Origin: Sphingomonas sp. Leaf343
GTDB lineage: Bacteria; Pseudomonadota; Alphaproteobacteria; Sphingomonadales; Sphingomonadaceae
Assembly: GCF_001423765.1 (NCBI RefSeq)
Contig: NZ_LMPG01000011.1
Location: 306,730-370,729, forward strand
Length of the DNA: 64,000 nucleotides
Reading direction: 5' to 3'
Position 1 is the stretch's first letter. The number at the start of each line of letters is the position of its first letter. The notes under the pieces were generated by a model. The model had not been told where the DNA came from, ran no database searches, and saw only the letters and a list, made by a program, of their open reading frames with translations. Of this stretch, positions 55,902 to 64,000 are shown piece after piece. The translations under genes were made by a program, and so were the position numbers.

Positions 55902-57416
55902 TCAGCCGTGCTGGTCCAAAGTGCCCATCTGACTAGCCATCAGCGTCTTTCCTTCGCCTGAGAAGGTCGGCACGCCGGTGAGTACCCCCTGGAACTCGCG
56001 CAGCGGTCCGCCGACTTGCAGCCCGTTGCCGCCAATTTGGAACTCACGAATTGTGCGCTCGTGCCGTGCCGTACGGGTCTTGATGACCGAGATCGCCTGG
56101 CGGACCTCGCCATACGCTTCAAAATAGCGCAGCTGAACGACGGTGTCGGACAAGTAGCTGAGATCAACGTCGGAGCGGATGTCGCCCATTACGCCGTGCA
56201 GCCCCAGGATCAGCAGGCTGACCACGCCCTTCTGCCCGAGATAAGTCAGCATCTCGTGCATCTGCAACACCAGGAACTGCTCGTTGGGCATCGACTGGAG
56301 GTAGGCATTGAGGCTGTCGATGATGACGAAGCTCGCGCCCTGCTCCTCGACCGCAGCGCGGATCGAGCCGGCGAACTCGCCGGGTGACATTTCGGCCGGG
56401 TCGATCGAACGCAGGTCCAGCCGGCCGTCATCGATATAGGGCTGGAGGTCCATGCCGAGCGCCGCGCTGCGCGCGAGCAGCGTCGGCAGCCGTTCGTCGA
56501 ACAGGAAATATGCCGCTTTCTCGCCGCGGCGGAGTGCCGCGACCATGCATTGCACCGAGGCGGTCGTCTTGCCGACGCCGGCAGGGCCGGTGAGCAGCGT
56601 CGCGGTGCCGGGTACGAGCCCGCCGCCGAGCAGGTCATCGAGCTCGGTCGATCCCGTCGAGATTGGCGCGCCGGCCTCACTGGTGTCATGGTCGGACGCC
56701 ACCAGCCGGGGGTACACGCGCAGACCGCCGCGCTCGATCTCAAAATCGTGATAGCCGCCGCGATACTGCAGTCCGCGCATCTTCACGACGTGAAGGCGAC
56801 GACGCTGCGCGCCAAACCCGGACAGGGTCTGCTCCAGCGAGACGACACCGTGGGCGATGCTGTGCAGCTGAAGGTCGCTGCCCGCACCGCTCTTGTCGTC
56901 GAGGAACAGCACCGTACAGCGACGGGTCGAGAAGAAGTGCTTGAGCGCCAGGATCTGGCGGCGATAGCGGATCGGGCTCTGCGCGAGCAGCCGAAGTTCC
57001 GACAGGCTGTCGAGCACGATCCGGCTCGGCCGGCTCTCGTCCACCTTCGCCATCACGTCGCGCACCGTCTCACCAAGCTCGACCTCGCTGGGATGGAGCA
57101 ACGTCTGTTCCTGATCCTCGCCCAGTCCGTCGGCAGGCACCATCTCGAACAACTCGACGGGATCGAGCGTCCAGCCATGCGTCGCGGCCACGGCGCGCAG
57201 CTCAACCTCGGTCTCCGCTAGCGTGATGTAGAGCCCGGTCTCTCCGATCGCGGCACCCGCCAACAGGAAGCCAAGGCCAAGAGTAGTCTTGCCGGTGCCC
57301 GGCGTGCCCTCGACCAGATACATGCGGTGTGGGGTCAGGCCGCCATTCAGGATGTCGTCGAGCCCGGCGATGCCGGTCAGGGCCCGGTCGGGCAGTGCTT
57401 GCGTCGCCGACACCAT
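55902..57416 (-). CDS. KaiC-like double-domain ATPase
   Basis: 504 residues with two RecA-like domains: Walker A motifs GTPGTGKT (37-44) and GPAGVGKT (277-284), Walker-B-like RIVLDSLSELRLL and FVIIDSLNAYLQSM. KaiC in cyanobacteria is the clock phosphoprotein; bacterial relatives without KaiA/KaiB often act as stress or signalling ATPases. Here it is coupled to a hybrid histidine kinase, as seen in other proteobacteria. Its C-terminus is not recognised as a clock phosphorylation segment. Confidence 0.9.
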   Translation of the reverse strand: MVSATQALPDRALTGIAGLDDILNGGLTPHRMYLVEGTPGTGKTTLGLGFLLAGAAIGETGLYITLAETEVELRAVAATHGWTLDPVELFEMVPADGLGEDQEQTLLHPSEVELGETVRDVMAKVDESRPSRIVLDSLSELRLLAQSPIRYRRQILALKHFFSTRRCTVLFLDDKSGAGSDLQLHSIAHGVVSLEQTLSGFGAQRRRLHVVKMRGLQYRGGYHDFEIERGGLRVYPRLVASDHDTSEAGAPISTGSTELDDLLGGGLVPGTATLLTGPAGVGKTTASVQCMVAALRRGEKAAYFLFDERLPTLLARSAALGMDLQPYIDDGRLDLRSIDPAEMSPGEFAGSIRAAVEEQGASFVIIDSLNAYLQSMPNEQFLVLQMHEMLTYLGQKGVVSLLILGLHGVMGDIRSDVDLSYLSDTVVQLRYFEAYGEVRQAISVIKTRTARHERTIREFQIGGNGLQVGGPLREFQGVLTGVPTFSGEGKTLMASQMGTLDQHG

Positions 57417-57763
57417 CGTCTCCCGCGTCCAATAAGTCGGTAGCCACCAGGCGTCCCACGATATGGTCGGCTAACGCGTTGATGAGAATATGCAAAGCGG
57501 AGATGTCTCCGCCTGAGGAGGTAGGCACACGCCCTCCCAGGCGCGGACTACTCTGCGTGGTGGCAGACCGCGGGGATCGCTGCAATGTCGCGCCGCTGCG
57601 GAACGCGTCGCGGATTACGGCTTCGATGACGGCCACTTGATTCACTGCAGGCTTCCGACGAGCAGCACGAACTAATGTCCGAAATTAGGTAGCAGAGGAA
57701 GGCCGGCGAGCGTCTGCATCTGGGTCATGCTTGACTCAAAATTCGGAGCGACGGACGCCCAGC
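57417..57763. other. 347 bp without a convincing gene
   Basis: The upstream side of the KaiC-like gene. An open minus-strand frame here has no family motif and is likely chance. It includes the motif AATGTCCGAAATTAGG near 57674, related to similar short motifs in other gaps. Presumably contains the kaiC promoter. Confidence 0.6.
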
Positions 57764-58762
57764 TTATGAGCGCTGCGTCACCCCCTCCGGCGCCAGCCGG
57801 TTGATCACGCTATAGTTTACCGCGGTCCACCATTCCGAGCCCTCGCCAGCCAGGCCGTCTTCAGACGCCTGGATTGCAGCGTGTTCCTCGCTGACTAGGT
57901 AATCCTCGACATCGTTCATGCACGCAAAAGCGAAAATCGAGACGGCGTCGATCTTGGAGCCTTCCGGGTCCTTCTGCGTCGATCCGATGTTGTGAAGTTG
58001 CGCATAGCGGCGCACCAGTTCTTTGGTCGTGGGCTGGCCGAGTACAAGATCCGCGTGCTCCCCAAGCAATCGCCGCTGGAACACCTCGCGGGACAGTTCC
58101 GGCCGGCGCATGTGGATTTTGACGAGGCTGATTGCGTCGCGGTGCCGCGTGCTCGGGATCAGGATGTACTCACGGGTGATCTCCCGAGGCACCATCCGAA
58201 ATGCGGTCTGCTCGTCGGCGATGATGCGTTTGGCGAACTTCTCCTGGCCGAGCGTCGCCTCGATGTCGTCCTCCTTGGCATAGGCGATATAGGCAAGACC
58301 ATCCCAGCGGGGGCGCTTGAGCTCGGGTACATGCTGCCAAGGATCGGAAGGAAGCCGGCCGCTGTCGTCTACCATCGCGCGATAAGGCGGAGGGAAAGCG
58401 GATGAGGGGCCTGACGCGACGCGATGCACCTGATCGTAGCGCAATACCTTCGCCGACGAACTACCCGGCTCGTCCCAGGCAAATTTGGGGCCGTGAACCT
58501 TGCGCCAATACTCGTCCCAATGTTCGAAAGCGATGTTGGGCTCGCCTTCAAGTGCAAGGGCGCTGGCGCGCCAGTTCGGAAAATGCACCTCGTGCCCATG
58601 CCGACTCTTTGCCGAGCCACTATCCTGAGGCCGCTCGCCGCGAGCCGTGTTGTCCACGCGGCTGACGAAGGTCGGTGTGACGATCAACGGCTTGCCGTCA
58701 GGCGCATGAGTGTCGCTCAACGGCGGGCGATGCAAATTGTCGGTGCGGTCAAAGCTGGTCAT
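57764..58762 (-). CDS. EthD-domain protein
   Basis: 332 residues. The sequence contains the EthD/dimeric alpha-beta barrel pattern: FEHWDEYWRKVHGPKF, VLRYDQVHRV, and WDGLAYIAYAKEDDIEATL in the N-terminal half; a second, weaker barrel follows. EthD-type domains appear in ether degradation and small redox enzymes. ATG at 58762 has an AGG site; an ATG at 58774 is possible and overlaps the stop of a short frame. Confidence 0.75.
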   Translation of the reverse strand: MTSFDRTDNLHRPPLSDTHAPDGKPLIVTPTFVSRVDNTARGERPQDSGSAKSRHGHEVHFPNWRASALALEGEPNIAFEHWDEYWRKVHGPKFAWDEPGSSSAKVLRYDQVHRVASGPSSAFPPPYRAMVDDSGRLPSDPWQHVPELKRPRWDGLAYIAYAKEDDIEATLGQEKFAKRIIADEQTAFRMVPREITREYILIPSTRHRDAISLVKIHMRRPELSREVFQRRLLGEHADLVLGQPTTKELVRRYAQLHNIGSTQKDPEGSKIDAVSIFAFACMNDVEDYLVSEEHAAIQASEDGLAGEGSEWWTAVNYSVINRLAPEGVTQRS

Positions 58763-59325
58763 CGGACGCCTCATGGGATCAGGCGGTCGGCAGGCAGCCG
58801 CTCGAACAGCGAGAACAACGCATCATCTGTTGCGCGGTATCCGGCGAACCCTGTCGCCTCCTCCTGCTGGTGTCCCTTGCCACCCTGACGGGGCGACCAA
58901 AAATCGTGTCGGTTCGCCGGGGAGACGCAGGGCGTGAGGTGCGGGGTCGCCCGGCCAGGACCGCCGCAACCGGGTCTTGCAGATGCAGCGCACACCTCAG
59001 CGATTCAGGCCATAAACCCTACATCGCGCCGCTGATGCTAATGATAGTTTGTCAGTCGCAGTCGTTGCGTCCGAGTGGATTTCACCCCGCATCCAGCCAT
59101 TAATCGAGCAGTCCAGGACTGAGGGGGGCAACGCGCAACCCTTCTTGGCGCCGTAGTCGCGACGAATGACGGTCCCTCCGCTGACGAACCCCATCGACCG
59201 CAAGGCGCCCGGTCGGTTCACCTTCCCACGCGCCCCGTGGCGAGCATTTCCCCTCATAAAGTAATGCTTTGTCGCAATCCCCATCGGGTTGATGGGACAT
59301 CAGCGACGAACATCGGGGGCCAAGA
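58763..59325. other. 563 bp without an intact gene; possible remnant
   Basis: On the minus strand, 58771-58880 reads as a coding-like fragment (GFAGYRATDDALFSLFER followed by LPADRLIP) whose TGA overlaps an ATG of the EthD gene, as if the end of a longer, decayed gene. Farther upstream the frame has no motif or coding bias. The right part should hold the promoter of the TonB receptor gene. Confidence 0.45.
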
Positions 59326-62106
59326 ATGAACGTTGATGCCGAATGGCTTTTCAGGGCCAGTATGACCTCATTGATCGTCGGCCTTGTAGCCTTCCCAGTG
59401 GGAGCGGCTGGTCAGAGCGCCACGTGGGATGCAGCGGGCCAGGGCGCTGTTTCAAACACAGATCAAAGCGACGATGATATCGTCGTGACCGGGATACGAA
59501 GTGGCATCGAACGGGCGGTGAAGCTGAAGCGGGACGCGGACAGCATCGTTGATGTCATCAGCGCGGAAGACATTGGACGCTTCCCTGACGTGAACGTTGC
59601 GGAATCCGTACAGCGCATCTCTGGCGTCCAGATCAACCGTACACGTGGCGAAGGACGCAGCGTTAATATCCGTGGTTTGCCCGATACGTTCACCTTGGTG
59701 ACCTTGAACGGTCGCAGCGTACCGAACGCGATCAACGATCTGTTCACAACATTCTCGCGGTCGTTCGACTTCTCGGCGTTGCCATCGGAATTCGTCCGTA
59801 CGCTGGAGGTCTACAAGTCCCCCACAGCCGATCTGGATGACGGTGGTCTGGCTGGGACCGTGAACATTCGCACACCGCGTCCGCTAGATATCGATCGCCG
59901 GGTGCTGGCGTTCTCGGCGCAGGCCGAACACGAAAGCAATTCGGGTAAAACTTCGCCCCGCATCTCTGGTCTTTTCGCAGACAGCTTCCTTGACGGTCGG
60001 CTCGGGATCACGCTCGGCGGTTCCTACACGCAGCGACGTCCGCAGACGCACCAGATCGAAACCGGCTGGAATACGGTGACCGAGGGGCAGGGCGTGCCGC
60101 TCGGCGGTGGCAGCGACGATCTGAACGGCGACGGGCTCGTGACCCCCAATCGGCTTGTGCGTATCCCGGGCCTCATCATCCACGACATGTTCACCGAGGA
60201 TAACCGCCGCCTGAGCGGGTTGGCGTCAGTCCAATTTCGCGCAAGCGACGCGTTCGAGGTCTACGTCGACGGTTTCTATACGAAGGTCGACGTCGGTGCA
60301 GTTCGACAGGAAAACTACCAGAACTTCGCCAATGCATCGGGCGTGATCGTCTCCAGGACGGAGATGCTCGATGGGGTCGAGACGGCGACCGACTTCACCG
60401 TCGCCAATCTTGATCTTCGCAACGGTGGCCGATACCAAAATCGCGACGGCTATATTCGCTCTTTGGTCGGCGGTGCTAAATTCCAGGCCGACGCCTGGAC
60501 GATCGTGGTCGAGGGATCGGCGCAACGTTCCCGCCAGCGGCGCGACACGCTCAACATCGCCGACAGCATCAACGGGACGGCGCGCATCATAGCGCGACCA
60601 GGCGATGATATACCCGGCATCACCTATCTCGACGGTTTCGACGCCCGCAAGCTCGACCCCGCCAACTTCCGGCTGTTGAGCCTGAATGGCGAGCTCAATC
60701 GCGTTACCAACGATCGTATGTGGGATGCCAAGCTTGATATTCGCCGTGACTTTGGTGAGCGGGGTCTCACCACCGTCCGCGCCGGCGCCAAGTATGTCGA
60801 TCGCTCGCTGTACCAGGACAACAAGACACTTACGATCTCGGCTGCCGGCGTATCGCAACTCTATGGCGGTCTTCCGGCTGGGCCGATCGTGGGATCATTC
60901 AGCGCCGCCCCGTTCATGATTCCGATTGCGCCGGGGGCGGGATCGTTCCTGGGCAGCTATGACGGCAATGCCGCATATCCCAGCCGCTGGCTTGGGTCAG
61001 ATGCACGGTCATTCGTCAAGCGCTTCAGCGATACTCAGCTGACCGCGGCGGGCACTTACACCAACGATGCCACGGGTATCCTCAACGTCGATGAACAGAC
61101 GCTCGCGCTGTATGCCCGTGGCGATATCGCATTTGGGAAACTGACGGGAAACATCGGCTTCCGCGCGGTGCGTACGGGCCAGAACACCGTCGGCGTAAGC
61201 CCGGACCTGAATGGTATCACCGTGGAGGTGGAAACGGGGATGATTACGCGTGTGCCGGCGTCTGCTGCGCTGGCGGTGAAGCGCAGCTATTGGGATTATC
61301 TGCCCAGTGTGAACCTGAAATACGAAGCGACTGACACACTACAGTTTCGCTTGTCAGCATCTAGGACGATCACGCGGCCTAATCTCGGCGACATATCGCC
61401 TACAACGACGGCGAACGGCAACGCGCTGACGGTAACGCGCAACAATCCTTATCTCGATCCCTTTCGAGCGAACAACATCGATGCCACCATCGAATATTAC
61501 TTCGGTCGTGACGCGCTGGTCGGGGCATCGCTCTTCTACAAGAATCTGGAAAGTTTGATACGGCGCGAGACCAGCATCCAGTCGCTGCCCGTTTCCTATA
61601 TTCGCACCACCGGCACCACCACTATCCAGACGGATTTTACGGTCAGCGAGCTGGTCAATGGATCGGGTGTCGACCTCAAGGGCGTCGAGCTGTACTTTCA
61701 ACAGGCGTTCACCTGGCTGCCTTCGCCGCTCGACGGCTTCGGTACGATCCTGAACTATACGTACATCGACAACAGCGATCCCACTCAGCTCACCGCCGCG
61801 TCCAAGCATAACTACAACGTCATCGGGTATTATGAAAAGGGGCCGGTCGGCGCACGACTGTCCTACTCCTGGCGCAGCAGCTACCTCGCGGCAGCGGCCG
61901 TCTCGCCGGCGATGGGGCGTATCAACCGAGCGTTTGGCACGCTGGACGGCAGCATCAGCCTGAAGGTAGCGCCAAGGATATCCATTGTCATCGAAGGGGT
62001 GAACCTGCTCGATCGCGATGAGATCGTGGAATATACGACCGGTTTGCCGGCCAATTACCTCGACGCCGGCCGCCGCGTGTTCGGCGGGGTCCGCGTCAGC
62101 TTCTAA
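59326..62106 (+). CDS. TonB-dependent receptor
   Basis: 926 residues. A signal/TonB-box region (DDDIVVTGIRSGIERAV) is followed by the plug (ISAEDIGRFPDVNVAESVQRI, RGEGRSVNIRGLPDTFTLVTLNGRSVP) and a beta-barrel ending in GGVRVSF. ATG at 59326. The receptor type resembles sphingomonad receptors for oligosaccharides or other large substrates. It directly precedes the sulfatase, suggesting uptake of a sulfated compound. Confidence 0.95.
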   Translation: MNVDAEWLFRASMTSLIVGLVAFPVGAAGQSATWDAAGQGAVSNTDQSDDDIVVTGIRSGIERAVKLKRDADSIVDVISAEDIGRFPDVNVAESVQRISGVQINRTRGEGRSVNIRGLPDTFTLVTLNGRSVPNAINDLFTTFSRSFDFSALPSEFVRTLEVYKSPTADLDDGGLAGTVNIRTPRPLDIDRRVLAFSAQAEHESNSGKTSPRISGLFADSFLDGRLGITLGGSYTQRRPQTHQIETGWNTVTEGQGVPLGGGSDDLNGDGLVTPNRLVRIPGLIIHDMFTEDNRRLSGLASVQFRASDAFEVYVDGFYTKVDVGAVRQENYQNFANASGVIVSRTEMLDGVETATDFTVANLDLRNGGRYQNRDGYIRSLVGGAKFQADAWTIVVEGSAQRSRQRRDTLNIADSINGTARIIARPGDDIPGITYLDGFDARKLDPANFRLLSLNGELNRVTNDRMWDAKLDIRRDFGERGLTTVRAGAKYVDRSLYQDNKTLTISAAGVSQLYGGLPAGPIVGSFSAAPFMIPIAPGAGSFLGSYDGNAAYPSRWLGSDARSFVKRFSDTQLTAAGTYTNDATGILNVDEQTLALYARGDIAFGKLTGNIGFRAVRTGQNTVGVSPDLNGITVEVETGMITRVPASAALAVKRSYWDYLPSVNLKYEATDTLQFRLSASRTITRPNLGDISPTTTANGNALTVTRNNPYLDPFRANNIDATIEYYFGRDALVGASLFYKNLESLIRRETSIQSLPVSYIRTTGTTTIQTDFTVSELVNGSGVDLKGVELYFQQAFTWLPSPLDGFGTILNYTYIDNSDPTQLTAASKHNYNVIGYYEKGPVGARLSYSWRSSYLAAAAVSPAMGRINRAFGTLDGSISLKVAPRISIVIEGVNLLDRDEIVEYTTGLPANYLDAGRRVFGGVRVSF

Positions 62107-62167
62107 ACAGTCATGACAGGACGCCGCCTCTCAAGTGACGAAGGGGCGTTCGGGACAAGGAGAATTT

Positions 62168-63721
62168 ATGTCCGATCCGATCGATCGCCGCGGCGTACTT
62201 CTGGCCGGAAGCGGCGGCGCTTTTGGCTTATATTCCTGGGCCGCGGCGCACGCCTTCACGCCGCAGCCCAAGCAGAACCTGCGTCTCGATCGACTGCCGG
62301 TGGCCAGACCGAAGAACATCCTGGTCGTGCTGACCGACGATCATCGATACGACGCGATGGGCTTCATGAAGGCGCAGGATTTCGGCGATACGCCAACACT
62401 GGACCGGCTCGCGCGGGAGGGTACCCATTTCCGCAACGCGTTCGTCACCACCGCGCTGTGTTCGCCGAGCCGCGCATCGATTTTCACGGGCCTGTATGCC
62501 CATCAGCACAAGGTCGTCGACAACAACCATCCAATCCCACCTGGCCTGATCTTCTATCCGCAATATCTTCAGGAAGCGGGCTACGACACGGCCTTCATCG
62601 GCAAATGGCACATGGGCGACGAAGGCGATGCGCCGCAGCCTGGGTTTGACCACTGGGTCAGCTTCAAGGGGCAGGGAACCTATCTTCCCAGCCAGGACGG
62701 CCTGAACGTCAATGGCCGTCAGGTTCCGCAAAAAGGGTACATCACGGACGAACTGTCCGACTATGCGCTCGACTGGATCGGCCGTCGGGATCAGAAGCGG
62801 CCCTGGATGATGCACCTTGCCCACAAGGCGGTGCATTCGGAATTTATCCCGGCGGACCGCCATAAAGGCCGCTACGACAAGGAGACGTTTCGCTATCCCG
62901 CCAACATGAAGCCAGGAGCGCCCGGTCGGCCGATGTGGGTGGAGAACCAGCGCAACAGCTGGCACGGTGTCGATTACGCCTATCACGGCAACCTCGACAT
63001 CGCCGACTACTACAAGCGCTACATGGAAACGCTGCTCGCGGTGGACGAGGGGTTAGCGCGGATCATCGACCTGCTAGAAAAACGCGGTGAACTCGATGAC
63101 ACGCTCATTCTCTATCTAGGCGACAATGGCTTCATGTTCGGCGAACATGGCCTCATCGACAAGCGGGCGGCTTACGAGGAATCGATGCGCATCCCGATGA
63201 TCGCCCGCTGTCCTTCGCTGTTCCCGGCCGGCAGCACCGTCGAGGCGGTGGTCGCCAACATCGACATCGCACCGACTATGCTGGCAGCCGCGGGGCTGAA
63301 AGCGCCGGCGGCCATGGCAGGGGCCGACATGCTGCCGTTGGTCCGCAACCCCAAGGCACCGTGGCGCGACGAGTTGCTGTACGAATATTACTGGGAGCGC
63401 AATTTCCCGCAGACGCCGACCGTCCACGCACTGCGCGAGGATCGCTACAAGTACATCCACTTTCACGGCATCTGGGATCTGGACGAACTCTACGACATTG
63501 CTGCTGACCCTCAAGAAAACAATAACTTGCTGGCGAGGCCTGGCCACGAAGAGCTTGCCGACCGATTGAGCGGCAAGCTCTTCAGGCTGCTGGAAGAAAC
63601 AAACGGCATGCAAATACCGCTAGCCGCCGACGGCGGCTTCCAGGGCAAGCTGCGCAGTCCAACAGGGGCAAAACAAGCGGCATTCCCGCCGTCCTTTTTT
63701 CAAAGACCACGACGACCGTAG
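62168..63721 (+). CDS. Exported sulfatase
   Basis: 517 residues of the alkaline-phosphatase superfamily. An N-terminal twin-arginine-like signal (DRRGVLLAGSGGAFG) exports it. The core begins NILVVLTDDHRYDAMG; C98 in CSPSRAS is the formylglycine-forming Cys (CxPSR). Metal ligands follow (LGDNGFMFGEHGLIDKR). ATG at 62168 has an AAGGAGA site. 61 bp after the TonB receptor, same strand, likely co-expressed. Sulfate-ester substrate unknown. Confidence 0.93.
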   Translation: MSDPIDRRGVLLAGSGGAFGLYSWAAAHAFTPQPKQNLRLDRLPVARPKNILVVLTDDHRYDAMGFMKAQDFGDTPTLDRLAREGTHFRNAFVTTALCSPSRASIFTGLYAHQHKVVDNNHPIPPGLIFYPQYLQEAGYDTAFIGKWHMGDEGDAPQPGFDHWVSFKGQGTYLPSQDGLNVNGRQVPQKGYITDELSDYALDWIGRRDQKRPWMMHLAHKAVHSEFIPADRHKGRYDKETFRYPANMKPGAPGRPMWVENQRNSWHGVDYAYHGNLDIADYYKRYMETLLAVDEGLARIIDLLEKRGELDDTLILYLGDNGFMFGEHGLIDKRAAYEESMRIPMIARCPSLFPAGSTVEAVVANIDIAPTMLAAAGLKAPAAMAGADMLPLVRNPKAPWRDELLYEYYWERNFPQTPTVHALREDRYKYIHFHGIWDLDELYDIAADPQENNNLLARPGHEELADRLSGKLFRLLEETNGMQIPLAADGGFQGKLRSPTGAKQAAFPPSFFQRPRRP

Positions 63722-63952
63722 GTCCGGCGGCTTACAAGAACCGTGGCCGACGACGCTTCGTCTCTGCGCCTTATCAAGCAAAAGAGACGAGGCTGAAGGT
63801 CATACTTGCTGTGGAGCGTCTCAGGTAGATCACGTGCGAGAAGGTGGATGAACGAACGGCGGAAGTAGGAAGGCAGGTAGAGCGCCTTAAATGTCCGCAA
63901 TTGGGTCGATGCTACCATCATCGCGCAATCGAGCCGTGAAGCGGGTGGAGCA

Positions 63953-64000
63953 TCACCTCGTCGCGTCGAGAATGACGGCGACTGTCTCCTCCGGCGTGTC
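63953..64000 (-). CDS. C-terminal end of a gene (cut by window edge)
   Basis: The last 15 codons read DTPEETVAVILDATR then stop on the minus strand, the style of a kinase- or phosphotransferase-type C-terminus, but too short to identify. The 231 bp between it and the sulfatase contain no convincing gene; the motif ATGTCCGCAATTGGGTC lies at 63891. Confidence 0.3.
   Translation of the reverse strand, partial: DTPEETVAVILDATR

Noticed and set aside
57202..57645. Minus-strand frame upstream of and overlapping the KaiC-like gene
   Set aside because: No motif or coding bias; the KaiC-like protein has its own ATG at 57416.
63700..63921. 73-codon minus-strand frame after the sulfatase
   Set aside because: No recognisable motif; likely part of the dispersed non-coding sequence noted for other gaps.

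Overview
The window reads as chromosomal DNA of a pigmented, high-GC alphaproteobacterium of the sphingomonad type (Sphingomonas or a close relative). This is inferred from a crtB/crtI/crtY carotenoid cluster, a DivK-type response regulator, TonB receptors paired with degradative enzymes, MipA/OmpV and DUF3572/DUF2141 proteins, and frequent ATGA/GTGA stop-start overlaps. No ribosomal RNA or CRISPR array was seen. One tRNA (Thr, anticodon GGT) is present.

Layout. 0-6.7 kb: carotenoid genes (5' part of crtB, a LOG nucleosidase, crtI, crtY and a di-iron membrane hydroxylase). A low-GC ExbD-like lipoprotein gene sits inside the cluster, bracketed by two near-identical 28-bp palindromes. 6.8-10 kb: a MipA/OmpV porin-like protein and a tandem pair of exported ferritin-like proteins. 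10-12.2 kb: thiC with a promoter and a TPP riboswitch. 12.2-15.6 kb: a small accessory island with a low-GC DUF5343 + HEPN(Swt1-like) pair, a YefM-YoeB toxin-antitoxin system, a DUF427 gene and a TIR-like protein with an unrecognised C-terminal domain. This is the best candidate for an undescribed immunity system. 15.6-29.9 kb: mostly housekeeping genes (ung, an S41 protease, a GH130 enzyme with a LacI regulator, RidA, HAD, DUF3572, DivK, thioesterase, DedA, S9 peptidase, aspartic protease, Xaa-Pro aminopeptidase).

30-33.7 kb: tRNA-Thr followed by a large serine recombinase, DUF2924 and DUF3489 module (a probable integrative element), then about 0.8 kb without genes. 33.7-49.8 kb: a dense redox and electrophile-response region with two LysR regulators, two pirins, an azoreductase, LLM and OYE flavoenzymes, four short-chain or NmrA-type oxidoreductases, a DsbA-like protein, an MBL-fold protein, three SnoaL-like proteins and a YceI-cytochrome b561-YceI operon. 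Several intergenic palindromes look like shared operators, including the same GTTCGA-N5-TCGAAC element in two places.

50-64 kb: a very large exported tandem GH43-like protein, a KaiC-like ATPase with a hybrid histidine kinase, an EthD-domain protein, and a TonB-dependent receptor followed by an exported sulfatase. These suggest glycan and sulfate-ester scavenging. The last bases hold the 3' end of another gene.

Coordinates were derived by reading the sequence. Functions rest on recognisable family motifs, not on database searches.
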